Below, piece after piece: positions 49,616 through 57,255 of a DNA stretch of 64,000 bases. The notes below the pieces were generated by a model. It searched no databases and was not told the DNA's origin. It worked only from the letters and a program-made list of their open reading frames with translations. Each line of letters opens with the position of its first letter. Position 1 is the first letter of the stretch. The DNA is taken from positions 62,001 to 126,000 of the forward strand of contig CAMYDW010000001.1 in the NCBI GenBank assembly GCA_947254645.1, read 5' to 3'. The stretch comes from an uncultured Peptococcaceae bacterium. GTDB lineage: Bacteria; Bacillota; Peptococcia; Peptococcales; Peptococcaceae. Made by a program: the position numbers and the translations under genes.

Positions 49616-50305
49616 ATGATGAAGAAAATTTTGAATATCGTTTTTCCGCATCCTTCTATGTGTATTTTTTGCGAAGAAAAATGGAAACAGCTTGGCATCT
49701 GCGAAGCTTGTGAGACCCATTTAGCAACCTTGGGTGAACGAGAAGGACAATGTCGGCGATGTGGGAGCTTTGGCTTTCGAGGAAAGGTGTGCGACACTTG
49801 CCGCGAGTGGCCAAGCTATTACAAAGGCAATCAAGCCTTATTCCCCTATACAGAGGAAGTGCGTGAGATGATTGTGCGGATGAAGTTTCATCATGAGCCA
49901 TGGCGACTAGAGGGCTTGATGGGTGTGTTGGAAAAAACGACCTATCCACCAGTAGACGCTATTGTCCCAGTGCCTCTCCACCCTATTCGTCTGCGTGAGC
50001 GTGGCTATAATCAAAGCTTGATTTTGGCAAATCTCATCGGTCAATGTACTGGTGTTACGGTGGAAAAGACGTGGCTGGAGCGTTGTGTGAATACTGCCCA
50101 TCAGGTGGATTTGCCTCGCAGCCAGCGGATGCAAAATGTTGCCCAGGCCTTTGTTGTTCCAAAAAATTTGAAAAATATACAGTCGGTGCTCTTGGTGGAT
50201 GACGTATTAACCACTGGCGCTACCCTCTTGAGCTGCGCACGCGTCCTACATCAAGGCGGTGTTAAAGAGATTTATAGCATGACCATTGCTGCGGGGATTC
50301 ACTGA
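49616..50305 (+). CDS. comF: ComF-family phosphoribosyltransferase-like protein
   Basis: A 229-residue protein. The N-terminal zinc-finger part has paired cysteines CIFCEEKWKQLGICEAC near residue 15 and CRRCGSFGFRGKVCDTC near 44. The C-terminal half is a type I PRT fold with RLRERGYNQSLILA near 125 and the PRPP loop VLLVDDVLTTGATLLSC near 190. ComF proteins support DNA uptake and repair of incoming DNA. ATG 49616 follows AAAGGAG by seven bases; the longer upstream frame lacks a site. It is divergent from aconitase and stands alone. Confidence 0.92.
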   Translation: MMKKILNIVFPHPSMCIFCEEKWKQLGICEACETHLATLGEREGQCRRCGSFGFRGKVCDTCREWPSYYKGNQALFPYTEEVREMIVRMKFHHEPWRLEGLMGVLEKTTYPPVDAIVPVPLHPIRLRERGYNQSLILANLIGQCTGVTVEKTWLERCVNTAHQVDLPRSQRMQNVAQAFVVPKNLKNIQSVLLVDDVLTTGATLLSCARVLHQGGVKEIYSMTIAAGIH

Positions 50306-50333
50306 TATACATGATATTCACAACTTTATGCAT

Positions 50334-50351
50334 AATGCATAAATATTCATA
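50334..50351. promoter_or_regulatory. Candidate ArgR-type box upstream of amino acid ABC operon
   Basis: TGCATAAATATTCA (50336-50349) matches the ARG box TGAATwwwwATTCA at 13 of 14 positions. It overlaps a second palindrome, TATGCATAATGCATA (50327-50341). ArgR control would fit a basic amino acid transporter. It lies some 70-110 bases upstream of the promoter, so the link is tentative. Confidence 0.4.
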
Positions 50352-50417
50352 AAACACTATGAAACGCAGAAAAAACAATAAAAACAACCTTTTTTATAAA
50401 AAAAATATAAAAAAAGC

Positions 50418-50446
50418 TTGCAATTTTATTCATGGTGGCGTATACT
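50418..50446 (+). promoter_or_regulatory. Promoter of amino acid ABC operon
   Basis: TTGCAA (50418-50423) and TATACT (50441-50446) are separated by 17 bases, in a very AT-rich region 67 bases before the substrate-binding protein gene. Confidence 0.7.
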
Positions 50447-50512
50447 TTGATTCAGTTAGAAAAAACATAAAATCACTGACAGAAATAGGAAGAAAAGAAG
50501 GGAATTGAGGAT

Positions 50513-51334
50513 ATGAATAAGAAAATTGTGGCAATGTTATTAACTGCAGCAATGTCTGTGACCTTGCTTGCTGGTTGTGGTGGTAGCGGCGATGCAGCAA
50601 AAACCGATGGGGACAAGAACAGCAATAAAATTGTGATGGGGACAAATCCAACCTTCGAACCATTTGAATATCAAGATGAAAGTGGGAAGATGAAAGGCTT
50701 TGACCTTGATTTGGTAAAAGCGATTGGTGAAGACCAAGGCTTTGAAGTAGAAGTCAAATCTCTCGAATTTGATGCTTTGGTTGGTGCGTTGCAATCTGGT
50801 TCTATTGACTTGATTGCTGCTGGGATGAGCATTACCCCAGACCGTCAAGAAAATGCCATCTTCTCCAAACCATACATGGATGCAAGCTTGGGGATTATTG
50901 TTGCAAATGACAGCGATATTAAGACCGCAGATGACTTAAAAGGTAAAGTGGTTGCCGCTCAAATCGGTAGCACTGGTGCAGATGCTTGCCAAGAGTTGAA
51001 GAAGAAAGGCGTTGTTAAAGAAGTGAAGCTCCTTGATAACTTCAACACCTGCATTCAAGACTTGAAGAGTGGTGGCACAGATGCAATCATCAATGACATG
51101 CCTGTGAACCAAGCATACATGAAGTCTCATCCAAATGATGTTGTCCTTGTAGGCGAACCATACGTTGCTGATTATTATGGCATTGCTTGTGCAAAAGACA
51201 ATAAGGAACTTGCTGATAAGATCAATGCTGGTTTGGACAACCTCATTAAAAACGGTAAATATCAAGAGCTTTGCAAAAAGTACAACTTAGAAGTACCAGA
51301 AGCGATTGTCAATGGGACTGCAAAAGTAGCATAA
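50513..51334 (+). CDS. Polar amino acid ABC transporter, substrate-binding lipoprotein
   Basis: A 273-residue family 3 solute-binding protein. The signal peptide ends in the lipobox LLAGC near residue 22, followed by a Gly/Ser/Asp-rich linker. The binding domain starts near residue 42 with MGTNPTFEPFEYQDESGKMKGFDLD, and SGSIDLIAAGMSITPDR near 98 and QIGSTGADA near 147 are typical of glutamine, arginine or histidine binders. The exact amino acid cannot be told. GAGG precedes the ATG. It is the first gene of an operon with a permease and ATPase. Confidence 0.92.
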   Translation: MNKKIVAMLLTAAMSVTLLAGCGGSGDAAKTDGDKNSNKIVMGTNPTFEPFEYQDESGKMKGFDLDLVKAIGEDQGFEVEVKSLEFDALVGALQSGSIDLIAAGMSITPDRQENAIFSKPYMDASLGIIVANDSDIKTADDLKGKVVAAQIGSTGADACQELKKKGVVKEVKLLDNFNTCIQDLKSGGTDAIINDMPVNQAYMKSHPNDVVLVGEPYVADYYGIACAKDNKELADKINAGLDNLIKNGKYQELCKKYNLEVPEAIVNGTAKVA

Positions 51335-51418
51335 TTTTTGATTAATGAAATTGAGATGCGAAGAAAATTCTTTGCATCTCAATTTGTGTTCATTTATGAA
51401 TTTGAAGGAGGATACTAA

Positions 51419-52129
51419 ATGGAAGGATTTTTTGGCAAATTATTACACGTTTTGCCTATTCTAATTCCAGGGGCAACCTACACCATTGGCATCACCATTG
51501 TGGCGGTAAGCTGTGGGATTGTCATTGGGATGTTGATGGCGCTCATGAAATTGAGCAATAACCGTCTGTTGCAAGGGATTGCCAATGTTTATATTGAAGC
51601 GTTGAGAGGGACCCCTCTTTATGTACAAATTTTCTTGTTCCACTTTGGGGTAGCAAGTTTGATTGGTTCTATTATCCATGACAAGTTTGCATTCCCTGTT
51701 CTTGTAACTGGTATTGTTGTTTTATCATTAAATAGTGGGGCTTATGTGGCGGAAATCTTCCGTGGCGGTATTCAAAGCATCGATAAAGGTCAAACAGAGG
51801 CGGCACGTTCTTTGGGCATGACCCAAAAACAAACCATGCGTTATGTGGTATTGCCACAAGCAATCAAGGTCGTTATTCCACCTCTTGGCAATGAATTTGT
51901 CATGCTGTTAAAGGATACTTCTTTGTTGGCAGCCATTGGCTTGGCAGAAATCATGAAGCGTGGGATGATTTACAACTCTGTGACCTTTGAAGCCTTCCCG
52001 ACTTTCTTTGGGGTGGCGTTGGTGTACTTTGTGATTACCTTTACCCTCACACGTTTTATCAATCGATATGAACGTGGATTGAATCAATCCTCTGGCAAAA
52101 AAACACGTCAGCAAGAAGCTGTGAAATAA
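51419..52129 (+). CDS. Polar amino acid ABC transporter permease (HisM/GlnP family)
   Basis: A 236-residue inner-membrane permease with about five helices. The N-terminal IPGATYTIGITIVAVSCGIVIGMLMAL and EALRGTPLYVQIFLFHFG near residue 61 are family hallmarks. The coupling EAA loop is EAARSLGMTQKQTMRYVVLPQAIKVVIPPLGNE near residues 127-160, and contacts the ATPase. GGAGGATACTAA precedes the ATG. Second gene of the three-gene uptake operon. The C-terminus is basic and cytoplasmic. Confidence 0.94.
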   Translation: MEGFFGKLLHVLPILIPGATYTIGITIVAVSCGIVIGMLMALMKLSNNRLLQGIANVYIEALRGTPLYVQIFLFHFGVASLIGSIIHDKFAFPVLVTGIVVLSLNSGAYVAEIFRGGIQSIDKGQTEAARSLGMTQKQTMRYVVLPQAIKVVIPPLGNEFVMLLKDTSLLAAIGLAEIMKRGMIYNSVTFEAFPTFFGVALVYFVITFTLTRFINRYERGLNQSSGKKTRQQEAVK

Positions 52130-52144
52130 TAGGAGGTCATGAAA

Positions 52145-52867
52145 ATGATTGAAATTAAAAACTTACATAAATCCTTTGATGATCTCGAAGTCCTCAAAGG
52201 TATCACTGAAACCATCCAAGATGGTGAAATTGTTTCTATTATCGGTCCATCTGGTTCTGGTAAAAGTACATTTTTGCGTTGCATTAACTTATTAGAAACA
52301 CCGACCTCTGGTCAAATCATTATTGATGGGGAAGAAATTACCAATCCAAAGCATGACATCAATAAAATGCGTGAACGTCTTGGGATGGTATTCCAACGCT
52401 TTAATCTTTTCCCACACAAAACCGTTCTAGACAATATCACCCTTGCACCAATTTTTGTCAAAGGGGTCGACAAAGCCACTGCTGAAGCAGAAGCAAGAGA
52501 GCTTTTAAGAAAAGTTGGCTTAAAAAACAAGGAAGATGTGTATCCAAATTCTCTTTCTGGTGGGCAACAACAACGTGTGGCGATTGCACGTGCCTTGGCA
52601 ATGAAACCAGAAATCATGCTCTTTGACGAACCAACCTCTGCCCTTGACCCAGAAATGGTAGGGGAAGTATTGAGCGTTATTCGTGGTCTAACCCAAACAG
52701 GCATGACGATGATGATTGTAACCCACGAAATGGGCTTTGCCCGTGAAGTGAGTGACCGTGTATTCTTTATGGATCAGGGCATCATCATGGAACAAGGTAG
52801 CCCAGATGCCATTTTTGGCAATCCAACCCAACCACGTACCAAAGATTTTTTGGCGAAAGTCCTTTAA
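52145..52867 (+). CDS. Polar amino acid ABC transporter ATP-binding protein (GlnQ family)
   Basis: A 240-residue ATPase. Walker A GPSGSGKSTFLR near residue 36, Q-loop MVFQRFNLFPHKTVLDNI near 83, signature LSGGQQQRVAIARALA near 136 and Walker B IMLFDEPTSALDPEMVGEVL near 156 identify a polar amino acid importer subunit. The start is ATG 52145, seven bases after AGGAGG; an ATG at 52139 would sit on the site. It is the last gene of the operon, ending at a bidirectional terminator. Confidence 0.96.
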   Translation: MIEIKNLHKSFDDLEVLKGITETIQDGEIVSIIGPSGSGKSTFLRCINLLETPTSGQIIIDGEEITNPKHDINKMRERLGMVFQRFNLFPHKTVLDNITLAPIFVKGVDKATAEAEARELLRKVGLKNKEDVYPNSLSGGQQQRVAIARALAMKPEIMLFDEPTSALDPEMVGEVLSVIRGLTQTGMTMMIVTHEMGFAREVSDRVFFMDQGIIMEQGSPDAIFGNPTQPRTKDFLAKVL

Positions 52868-52880
52868 TAAAAGCAATAAA

Positions 52881-52918
52881 AAAAATACCTGATGCCTTGG
52901 TATCAGGTATTTTTTTAT
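52881..52918. terminator. Bidirectional terminator between ABC operon and CDF gene
   Basis: A 13-bp perfect stem (52881-52893 with 52902-52914, core ATACCTGAT) is flanked by an A-run and a T-run. Confidence 0.92.
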
Positions 52919-53811
52919 TAATGTCCATCAGGAAATTCATCATCATCAAGAGGCTCTACATGCACAATGACGCTGGCGTTTGGTGCTAATTTTTCCTTAA
53001 TGCACAGCTCTATAAGATGGCTTAAATTATGTGCTTCACTAATACAGAGCGAGGGATTGACCTTGATGTGCATATCGACATAAGGGGCGTCCTTGGTGCC
53101 ACGAGAGCGAATTTCGTGGATTTCCTTGACGTCAGGAAAAACGGCAGCACATTGACGGATATCTTCTTCCTCGAGGACCTTTCCATCTATTAGGACATGG
53201 CTGTTATCATAAAAGATTTCCCAAGCGGCATGGAAAATGAAACCAGCAACCACTAAGGAAATAATAGGGTCGATGACAGGTGGCAAGCCGAGCTTCACAC
53301 CAACCAATCCGATTAAGACACCGATGGTGACAAAAATATCACTGGCAGTGTGTGAGGCGTCTGCAATTAGGAAGCTGCTGCCCAATTCATTGCCTTTGCG
53401 GCGTTCATAGGTGGTGACAAAAATATTGGTGGCAAGGGTCAAGAGCATGACCACCAAGCTGCTTGTGGTGACATTGATAATGTGTGGCTGTTGGAAAGCA
53501 ACAATCGCTTCTTTGACAACCTTGATGCCGATGCTCAATAAGAAGGCGGCAATGACAAGGCTTGAAAGGGTCTCGATTTTTTCATGACCATAAGGATGAG
53601 AAGGGTCATTTGGGGTGCCTGCAAGACGTACGCTGATCAAGCCGATGATATTGGAGGTGCCATCTGTCAGAGAGTGAAAGCCATCGGCTGTCATAGAGGT
53701 ACTTTGAATCAACGTCCCGAAAATAATTTTAATGGTGGCAACCGCCATATTAGCAACGAGGATCACCGCCAATATCCATTGGACCTTTTTTGTTTTTTCA
53801 TTCATTGTCAT
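52918..53811 (-). CDS. Cation diffusion facilitator metal exporter
   Basis: A 297-residue CDF transporter that exports divalent metal by proton antiport. Six helices are present; the metal site carries DGFHSLTDGTSN near residue 41 and ADASHTASDIFVTIG near 150 (the HxxxD pairs). A C-terminal cytoplasmic domain (residues about 205-297) ends in HVEPLDDDEFPDGH. ATG 53811 has AAGGAG eight bases upstream; the longer frame runs into the leader. The leader looks like a NiCo riboswitch, so cobalt or nickel is the likely cargo. Confidence 0.92.
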   Translation of the reverse strand: MTMNEKTKKVQWILAVILVANMAVATIKIIFGTLIQSTSMTADGFHSLTDGTSNIIGLISVRLAGTPNDPSHPYGHEKIETLSSLVIAAFLLSIGIKVVKEAIVAFQQPHIINVTTSSLVVMLLTLATNIFVTTYERRKGNELGSSFLIADASHTASDIFVTIGVLIGLVGVKLGLPPVIDPIISLVVAGFIFHAAWEIFYDNSHVLIDGKVLEEEDIRQCAAVFPDVKEIHEIRSRGTKDAPYVDMHIKVNPSLCISEAHNLSHLIELCIKEKLAPNASVIVHVEPLDDDEFPDGH

Positions 53812-53834
53812 AATTAAAACTCCTTTTTTGAGGT

Positions 53835-53870
53835 AAAAAAAACACGAGGCAGTGTATGTCCTGTCCCGTG
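53835..53870 (-). terminator. Expression-platform terminator of NiCo-like riboswitch
   Basis: On the minus strand, CACGGGACAG (53870-53861) pairs with CTGCCTCGTG (53852-53843) with one wobble and one mismatch, followed by eight T. It uses the conserved GGGACAG of the aptamer, so the two structures exclude each other. Confidence 0.85.
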
Positions 53871-53931
53871 GTGTGTGCCACTGTTTTTCAACCCGACCTC
53901 TGATATGATATATCAAGTCTGCTCAGTTCAT
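53859..53931 (-). ncRNA. Probable NiCo riboswitch (czcD motif)
   Basis: Minus strand, in order: GAACTGAGCAGAC, a hairpin GATAT/ATATC, AGAGGTCGGG, AACAG, a hairpin GTGG/CCAC, then GGGACAG. These are the conserved parts of the NiCo aptamer (CUGAGCAG, GGG, AACAG, GGGACAG) in the right order, before a CDF exporter gene and overlapping a terminator. P1 pairing is short and some core bases differ from the crystallised example. Metal binding should prevent termination. Confidence 0.72.
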
Positions 53932-54092
53932 CATTTATTGTTTTATAAGAGTGTATCATTAGGTCTTTGAGTTGGTCAAGCGTAACTCTTGGCGTTTTTT
54001 GAGGGAGAAAAAAATGATAAAAAGACGTCAAAAAACCTGCTATTAAAGCATTTGATGGAGTATAATAGAAACGATGAAGTGAGGTGAATTTT

Positions 54093-54989
54093 TTGGAAAG
54101 TAAGCAGAGGGAATGTAAGCAGAGGGAAAATCGAGCAGTGGCCAATGTACTAATTGCTGGAACGGCTTGGGGATGTATTGGCTTTTTTACCAGAACCTTG
54201 AGCGCATTGGGCATGTCGCCGTTGAGTATTTCGTTTTTTAGAAGTCTGGTGGCGGCGCTATTGCTCGGTATTTATCTTGGTATTTCGCAGCGTGACATTC
54301 TGCGGATTGCCATCAAAGATTTATGGATGTTTTTTGGGACAGGCGTGGTGTCGATTGGGGCCTTTAATGTCTTTTATTTTTACACCCAAACAAAAACAAC
54401 CTTGAGTATTGCGGCGGTGTTGCTTTATACTGCCCCTTTTTTTGTGATTATGATGTCGGCTTTGATTTTTAAGGAGAAAATCACGAAACAAAAAATCATC
54501 GCTCTGTGTCTCGCCTTTACAGGCTGTTTGTGTGTTACAGGGGTCATTGGCGGCAAACTGGATTTGGTGCCAATAGCAGTTGTTTCGGGGATTGCCGCAG
54601 CCATTTGCTATGCCTTGTATAGCATCTTTGGTCGCATTGCATTGGCGAAATATCCAGCGATGACAGTCACCTTTTATTCCCTTTTTGTCTCTGGTATAGG
54701 GATCGGAGTGGTTTTCGCAGGCAGTGGTGCCGAAATGCCTGCCATCAGCATGAAGCTGATTGTATTTATTATTTTATTGGCGATTATATCCACCATGCTT
54801 CCATATATTTTCTATACCAAAGGGCTGCAGGTGTTAGCACCAAGTAAGGCGAGTGTTTTGGCCTTTGTAGAACCAATGGTTGCCACCATTCTTGGCATGG
54901 TGGTCATGCATGAACCGCTGACGCTTATATCCATGCTTGGTATCATTTTGATTTTTCTAGGGATTATTGTTTTAAATAGACGTGTTTGA
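54093..54989 (+). CDS. EamA/DMT-family transporter
   Basis: A 298-residue membrane protein with ten helices in two EamA repeats: GTAWGCIGFFTRTLS near residue 22 and SIFGRIALAKYPAMTVTFYS near 175, ending in ILIFLGIIVLNRRV. Substrate unknown. TTG 54093 is preferred because GAGGTG is six bases upstream; GTG 54084 would add three residues. A 14-base direct repeat with 15-base period lies just after the start and duplicates Lys-Gln-Arg-Glu in the N-terminal tail. It is divergent from the CDF gene and precedes a small gene 14 bases downstream. Confidence 0.86.
   Translation: MESKQRECKQRENRAVANVLIAGTAWGCIGFFTRTLSALGMSPLSISFFRSLVAALLLGIYLGISQRDILRIAIKDLWMFFGTGVVSIGAFNVFYFYTQTKTTLSIAAVLLYTAPFFVIMMSALIFKEKITKQKIIALCLAFTGCLCVTGVIGGKLDLVPIAVVSGIAAAICYALYSIFGRIALAKYPAMTVTFYSLFVSGIGIGVVFAGSGAEMPAISMKLIVFIILLAIISTMLPYIFYTKGLQVLAPSKASVLAFVEPMVATILGMVVMHEPLTLISMLGIILIFLGIIVLNRRV
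54100..54128 (+). repeat. Short tandem duplication in EamA gene
   Basis: GTAAGCAGAGGGAA occurs at 54100-54113 and again at 54115-54128. The 15-base period keeps the reading frame, giving SKQREC-KQREN. It looks like a recent in-frame duplication. Confidence 0.85.
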
Positions 54990-55003
54990 GAGGAGATTTA
55001 AGA

Positions 55004-55333
55004 ATGAATAAGGAACAAATTGAACCAGAATTGGTGTCTTACTTTGGCTCAGAATATGAACGTGTGCCACGTTTTTACATCATAGATGAAGAAGGGCAGG
55101 AACGTATTCACCCTGCTTTTTGTGATTCTCCAGAAGGGGATATTGATTGCTTTTATGTGCGTCAGCCATTGATGTTGAGCTTTTGCCGTTTGCGCACTGC
55201 TGCACGTTTACGCTATGATGAGGTCAATCCACGTCTGTTCCGTGATTTTGACTCTCATTATCGTGAAATGACTCGAGATCAAATAGATGCCTACACACGC
55301 TATATTGAAGGAGACTTTTCTAAATTGGCGTAG
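55004..55333 (+). CDS. Hypothetical protein of 109 residues
   Basis: A soluble, charged protein that I do not recognise. It has no signal peptide or membrane segment. The first half is beta-rich with aromatic residues (YFGSEYERVPRFYIIDEEG) and an acidic stretch with two Cys (AFCDSPEGDIDCFYV); the second half is helical (LMLSFCRLRTAARLRYDEVNP). ATG 55004 follows AGAGGAGA. It lies 14 bases after the EamA gene and is probably cotranscribed, then ends in a strong terminator. Confidence 0.65.
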   Translation: MNKEQIEPELVSYFGSEYERVPRFYIIDEEGQERIHPAFCDSPEGDIDCFYVRQPLMLSFCRLRTAARLRYDEVNPRLFRDFDSHYREMTRDQIDAYTRYIEGDFSKLA

Positions 55334-55350
55334 CGACCTTCCATCAAATA

Positions 55351-55393
55351 GAAAAATACCTTTATCAAAGCAGGTGTGATAAAGGTATTTTTC
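55351..55393 (+). terminator. Terminator after the 109-residue protein gene
   Basis: A 17-bp perfect stem (55351-55367 with 55377-55393, core ATACCTTTATCA) ends in a T-rich stretch. Confidence 0.92.
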
Positions 55394-55452
55394 TTGTTTT
55401 TTTGTCTAAAAGGACTATAATTTAATCTATCGTTCAAAAAGGAGGAAATAAA

Positions 55453-56349
55453 ATGAAATTAAAAGGGCCGTGGCTGGTGCTGCTTTGTTATCTGTTATTT
55501 GGTATATTTCCTCTTTATTGGAAATTGCTTTCCAATCTAAATCCTTATTTTATTTTAACTAACCGTGTGATTTGGTCTCTTGGCTTTGCGGTGATGATTC
55601 TCATTGTGCAGAATCAATTCGCGCACTTGGGTGAGATGCTTCATGATGCAAAAATGCGTAGGGTACTTGCTCTTAGTGGCTTTTTATTGGTCGTCAACTG
55701 GGGCACCTATATTATTGCCATCAATACCAACCATGTGATTGATGCATCGTTGGCTTATTATTTGAATCCAATCATCTCGATTATATTGGGGCAATTCTTC
55801 TTTAAAGAAAAGCTGACTGGCTTGCAAAAGCTATCAGTGGTGATTGCCACAGCGGGCGTGTTATATGCAGTCATCAGCTTCCATACAGTACCTTGGTTGG
55901 CGCTGATTATGGGTGGGAGTTTTTCTTTTTATGGGGCACTCAAAAAAACCGTCAAAAATATCGATGGTGTGACCTCTCTGGCCATTGAAAATATAATGAT
56001 GCTTCTGCCAGCAATGCTTGGCTTTGTCTATCTTTTGACGCATGGGCAAACAGCCTCGGGTAGCCCTGTGCTTTGGTGGCAATGGCTGCTTTTGCCAACC
56101 ACAGGGATTATCACAGGATTGCCGCTGGTCATTTATGCAAAGGGCATTCGTGATACAAGCTATTCCTTAAGTGGGATTTTAATGTACATTAATCCAACGA
56201 TGCAGCTATTGTGTGGGATATTTATTTTTAATGAGCCATTTACCCATGTGTATGCTGTTTTGTTTGGTTTTGTTTGGTGTGCGGTTTTCTTGTATCTATG
56301 CAGCACCTTGGGTCAGCTTTGGTGGCAAACCCATAAAAAAGAAGGATGA
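55453..56349 (+). CDS. rarD: RarD-type EamA transporter
   Basis: A 298-residue membrane protein with about ten helices. The N-terminus (PWLVLLCYLLFGIFPLYWKLL) and NWGTYIIAINTNHVIDASLAYYLNP near residue 83 are diagnostic of the RarD branch of the EamA superfamily; the second half has ITGLPLVIYAKGIRDTSYSLSGILMYINPT near 218. The name comes from chloramphenicol phenotypes, but the natural substrate is not known. AAGGAGG precedes the ATG. It is monocistronic and converges on the transglycosylase gene. Confidence 0.92.
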   Translation: MKLKGPWLVLLCYLLFGIFPLYWKLLSNLNPYFILTNRVIWSLGFAVMILIVQNQFAHLGEMLHDAKMRRVLALSGFLLVVNWGTYIIAINTNHVIDASLAYYLNPIISIILGQFFFKEKLTGLQKLSVVIATAGVLYAVISFHTVPWLALIMGGSFSFYGALKKTVKNIDGVTSLAIENIMMLLPAMLGFVYLLTHGQTASGSPVLWWQWLLLPTTGIITGLPLVIYAKGIRDTSYSLSGILMYINPTMQLLCGIFIFNEPFTHVYAVLFGFVWCAVFLYLCSTLGQLWWQTHKKEG

Positions 56350-56371
56350 ACCATTTGGTTCATCCTTCTTT
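56338..56371. terminator. Bidirectional terminator overlapping the rarD stop codon
   Basis: A 16-bp stem (56338-56353 with 56356-56371, core GAAGGATGAACCA) includes the rarD stop codon in its left arm and ends in T residues. Confidence 0.9.
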
Positions 56372-56372
56372 T

Positions 56373-57089
56373 TTATGCTTGGATTTTGTCCGCTTCTTCT
56401 CGCGGTAAGAAATGATATTTAACCATGGCATCCAGCACCTGTCGTTGACGCTGGCGTGCCAAGTTCATATTGGTGTTTGGTGCGTAAGCATTGGGGGCAT
56501 TGGGCACCCCTGCTAGCAAAGTGGCTTGGTTTTTTGTGAGCTCGGAAGGCAAGGCATCATAATAGCCTACAGCGGCTTTATAAATACCATAATAACCATT
56601 GCCAAAGTAGATGGTATTAATGTAAGCTTCTAAAATTTCGACTTTATTGTAATTTTTTTCTAATGCCCGTGCCATGAAGATTTCAGCAATCTTTCGGTTC
56701 AGGGATTTCTCGTGAGAAAAGTAGAGATTTTTTGCCAGCTGCTGAGAAATGGTGCTGCCGCCTTCTGCGTAGCTCCCTGTTTGAATATCGGTTTTGATGG
56801 CACGCAACATTGCCCGTGCATCAATGCCTTGATGCTTATAAAAACGATGGTCCTCAATAGCGATGACGGCATCTAAATAAATGGGATTGACCTCTGCAAG
56901 AGGTACAAAATTAGATTGTCCGTGCACCGATTGCATGGCGATTTCAAGAGGCTCTTCTTGGATGGCATGACGATAAGTCATATAGCCATTGCCAACAATC
57001 ACTGTCGAAACGGTCATGGCAATACAGATAAGAAAAAATAATAGCATTAAGAACCAACGCTTGATGGTACGACGAAATGATCTTTTCAT
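56373..57089 (-). CDS. Monofunctional peptidoglycan glycosyltransferase (GT51)
   Basis: A 238-residue enzyme with one N-terminal membrane helix (residues about 14-35) and a GT51 domain outside. Catalytic motif 1 is AVIAIEDHRFYKHQGID near residue 72 (Glu of EDHRFY), motif 2 is GGSTISQQLAKNLYFS near 105, and motif 3 is RKIAEIFMARALEKNYNKVEILEAYLN-like near 125-150. No transpeptidase domain follows, so it only polymerises lipid II. ATG 57089 is next to GGAGGGG; the frame's eight-residue extension is unlikely. It is divergent from the class A PBP gene, which does both reactions. Confidence 0.93.
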   Translation of the reverse strand: MKRSFRRTIKRWFLMLLFFLICIAMTVSTVIVGNGYMTYRHAIQEEPLEIAMQSVHGQSNFVPLAEVNPIYLDAVIAIEDHRFYKHQGIDARAMLRAIKTDIQTGSYAEGGSTISQQLAKNLYFSHEKSLNRKIAEIFMARALEKNYNKVEILEAYINTIYFGNGYYGIYKAAVGYYDALPSELTKNQATLLAGVPNAPNAYAPNTNMNLARQRQRQVLDAMVKYHFLPREEADKIQA

Positions 57090-57255
57090 AGGCCCCTCCA
57101 ATAGATATGTCATGCATTTATTTTAACATACCCAACCTTACCATTTATGGTGTAAATGTACGATTTTTTTGAAATTTTTCTTAATTGTAGTATAATCACC
57201 CTATGAGTGCTCATATTGTATATGTTATAATAGGCACACAAAGGAGGATTGTTGC

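Noticed and set aside
50430..50663. 77-residue minus-strand frame before the amino acid importer
   Set aside because: It overlaps the promoter and signal-peptide region of the binding protein and has no start signal.
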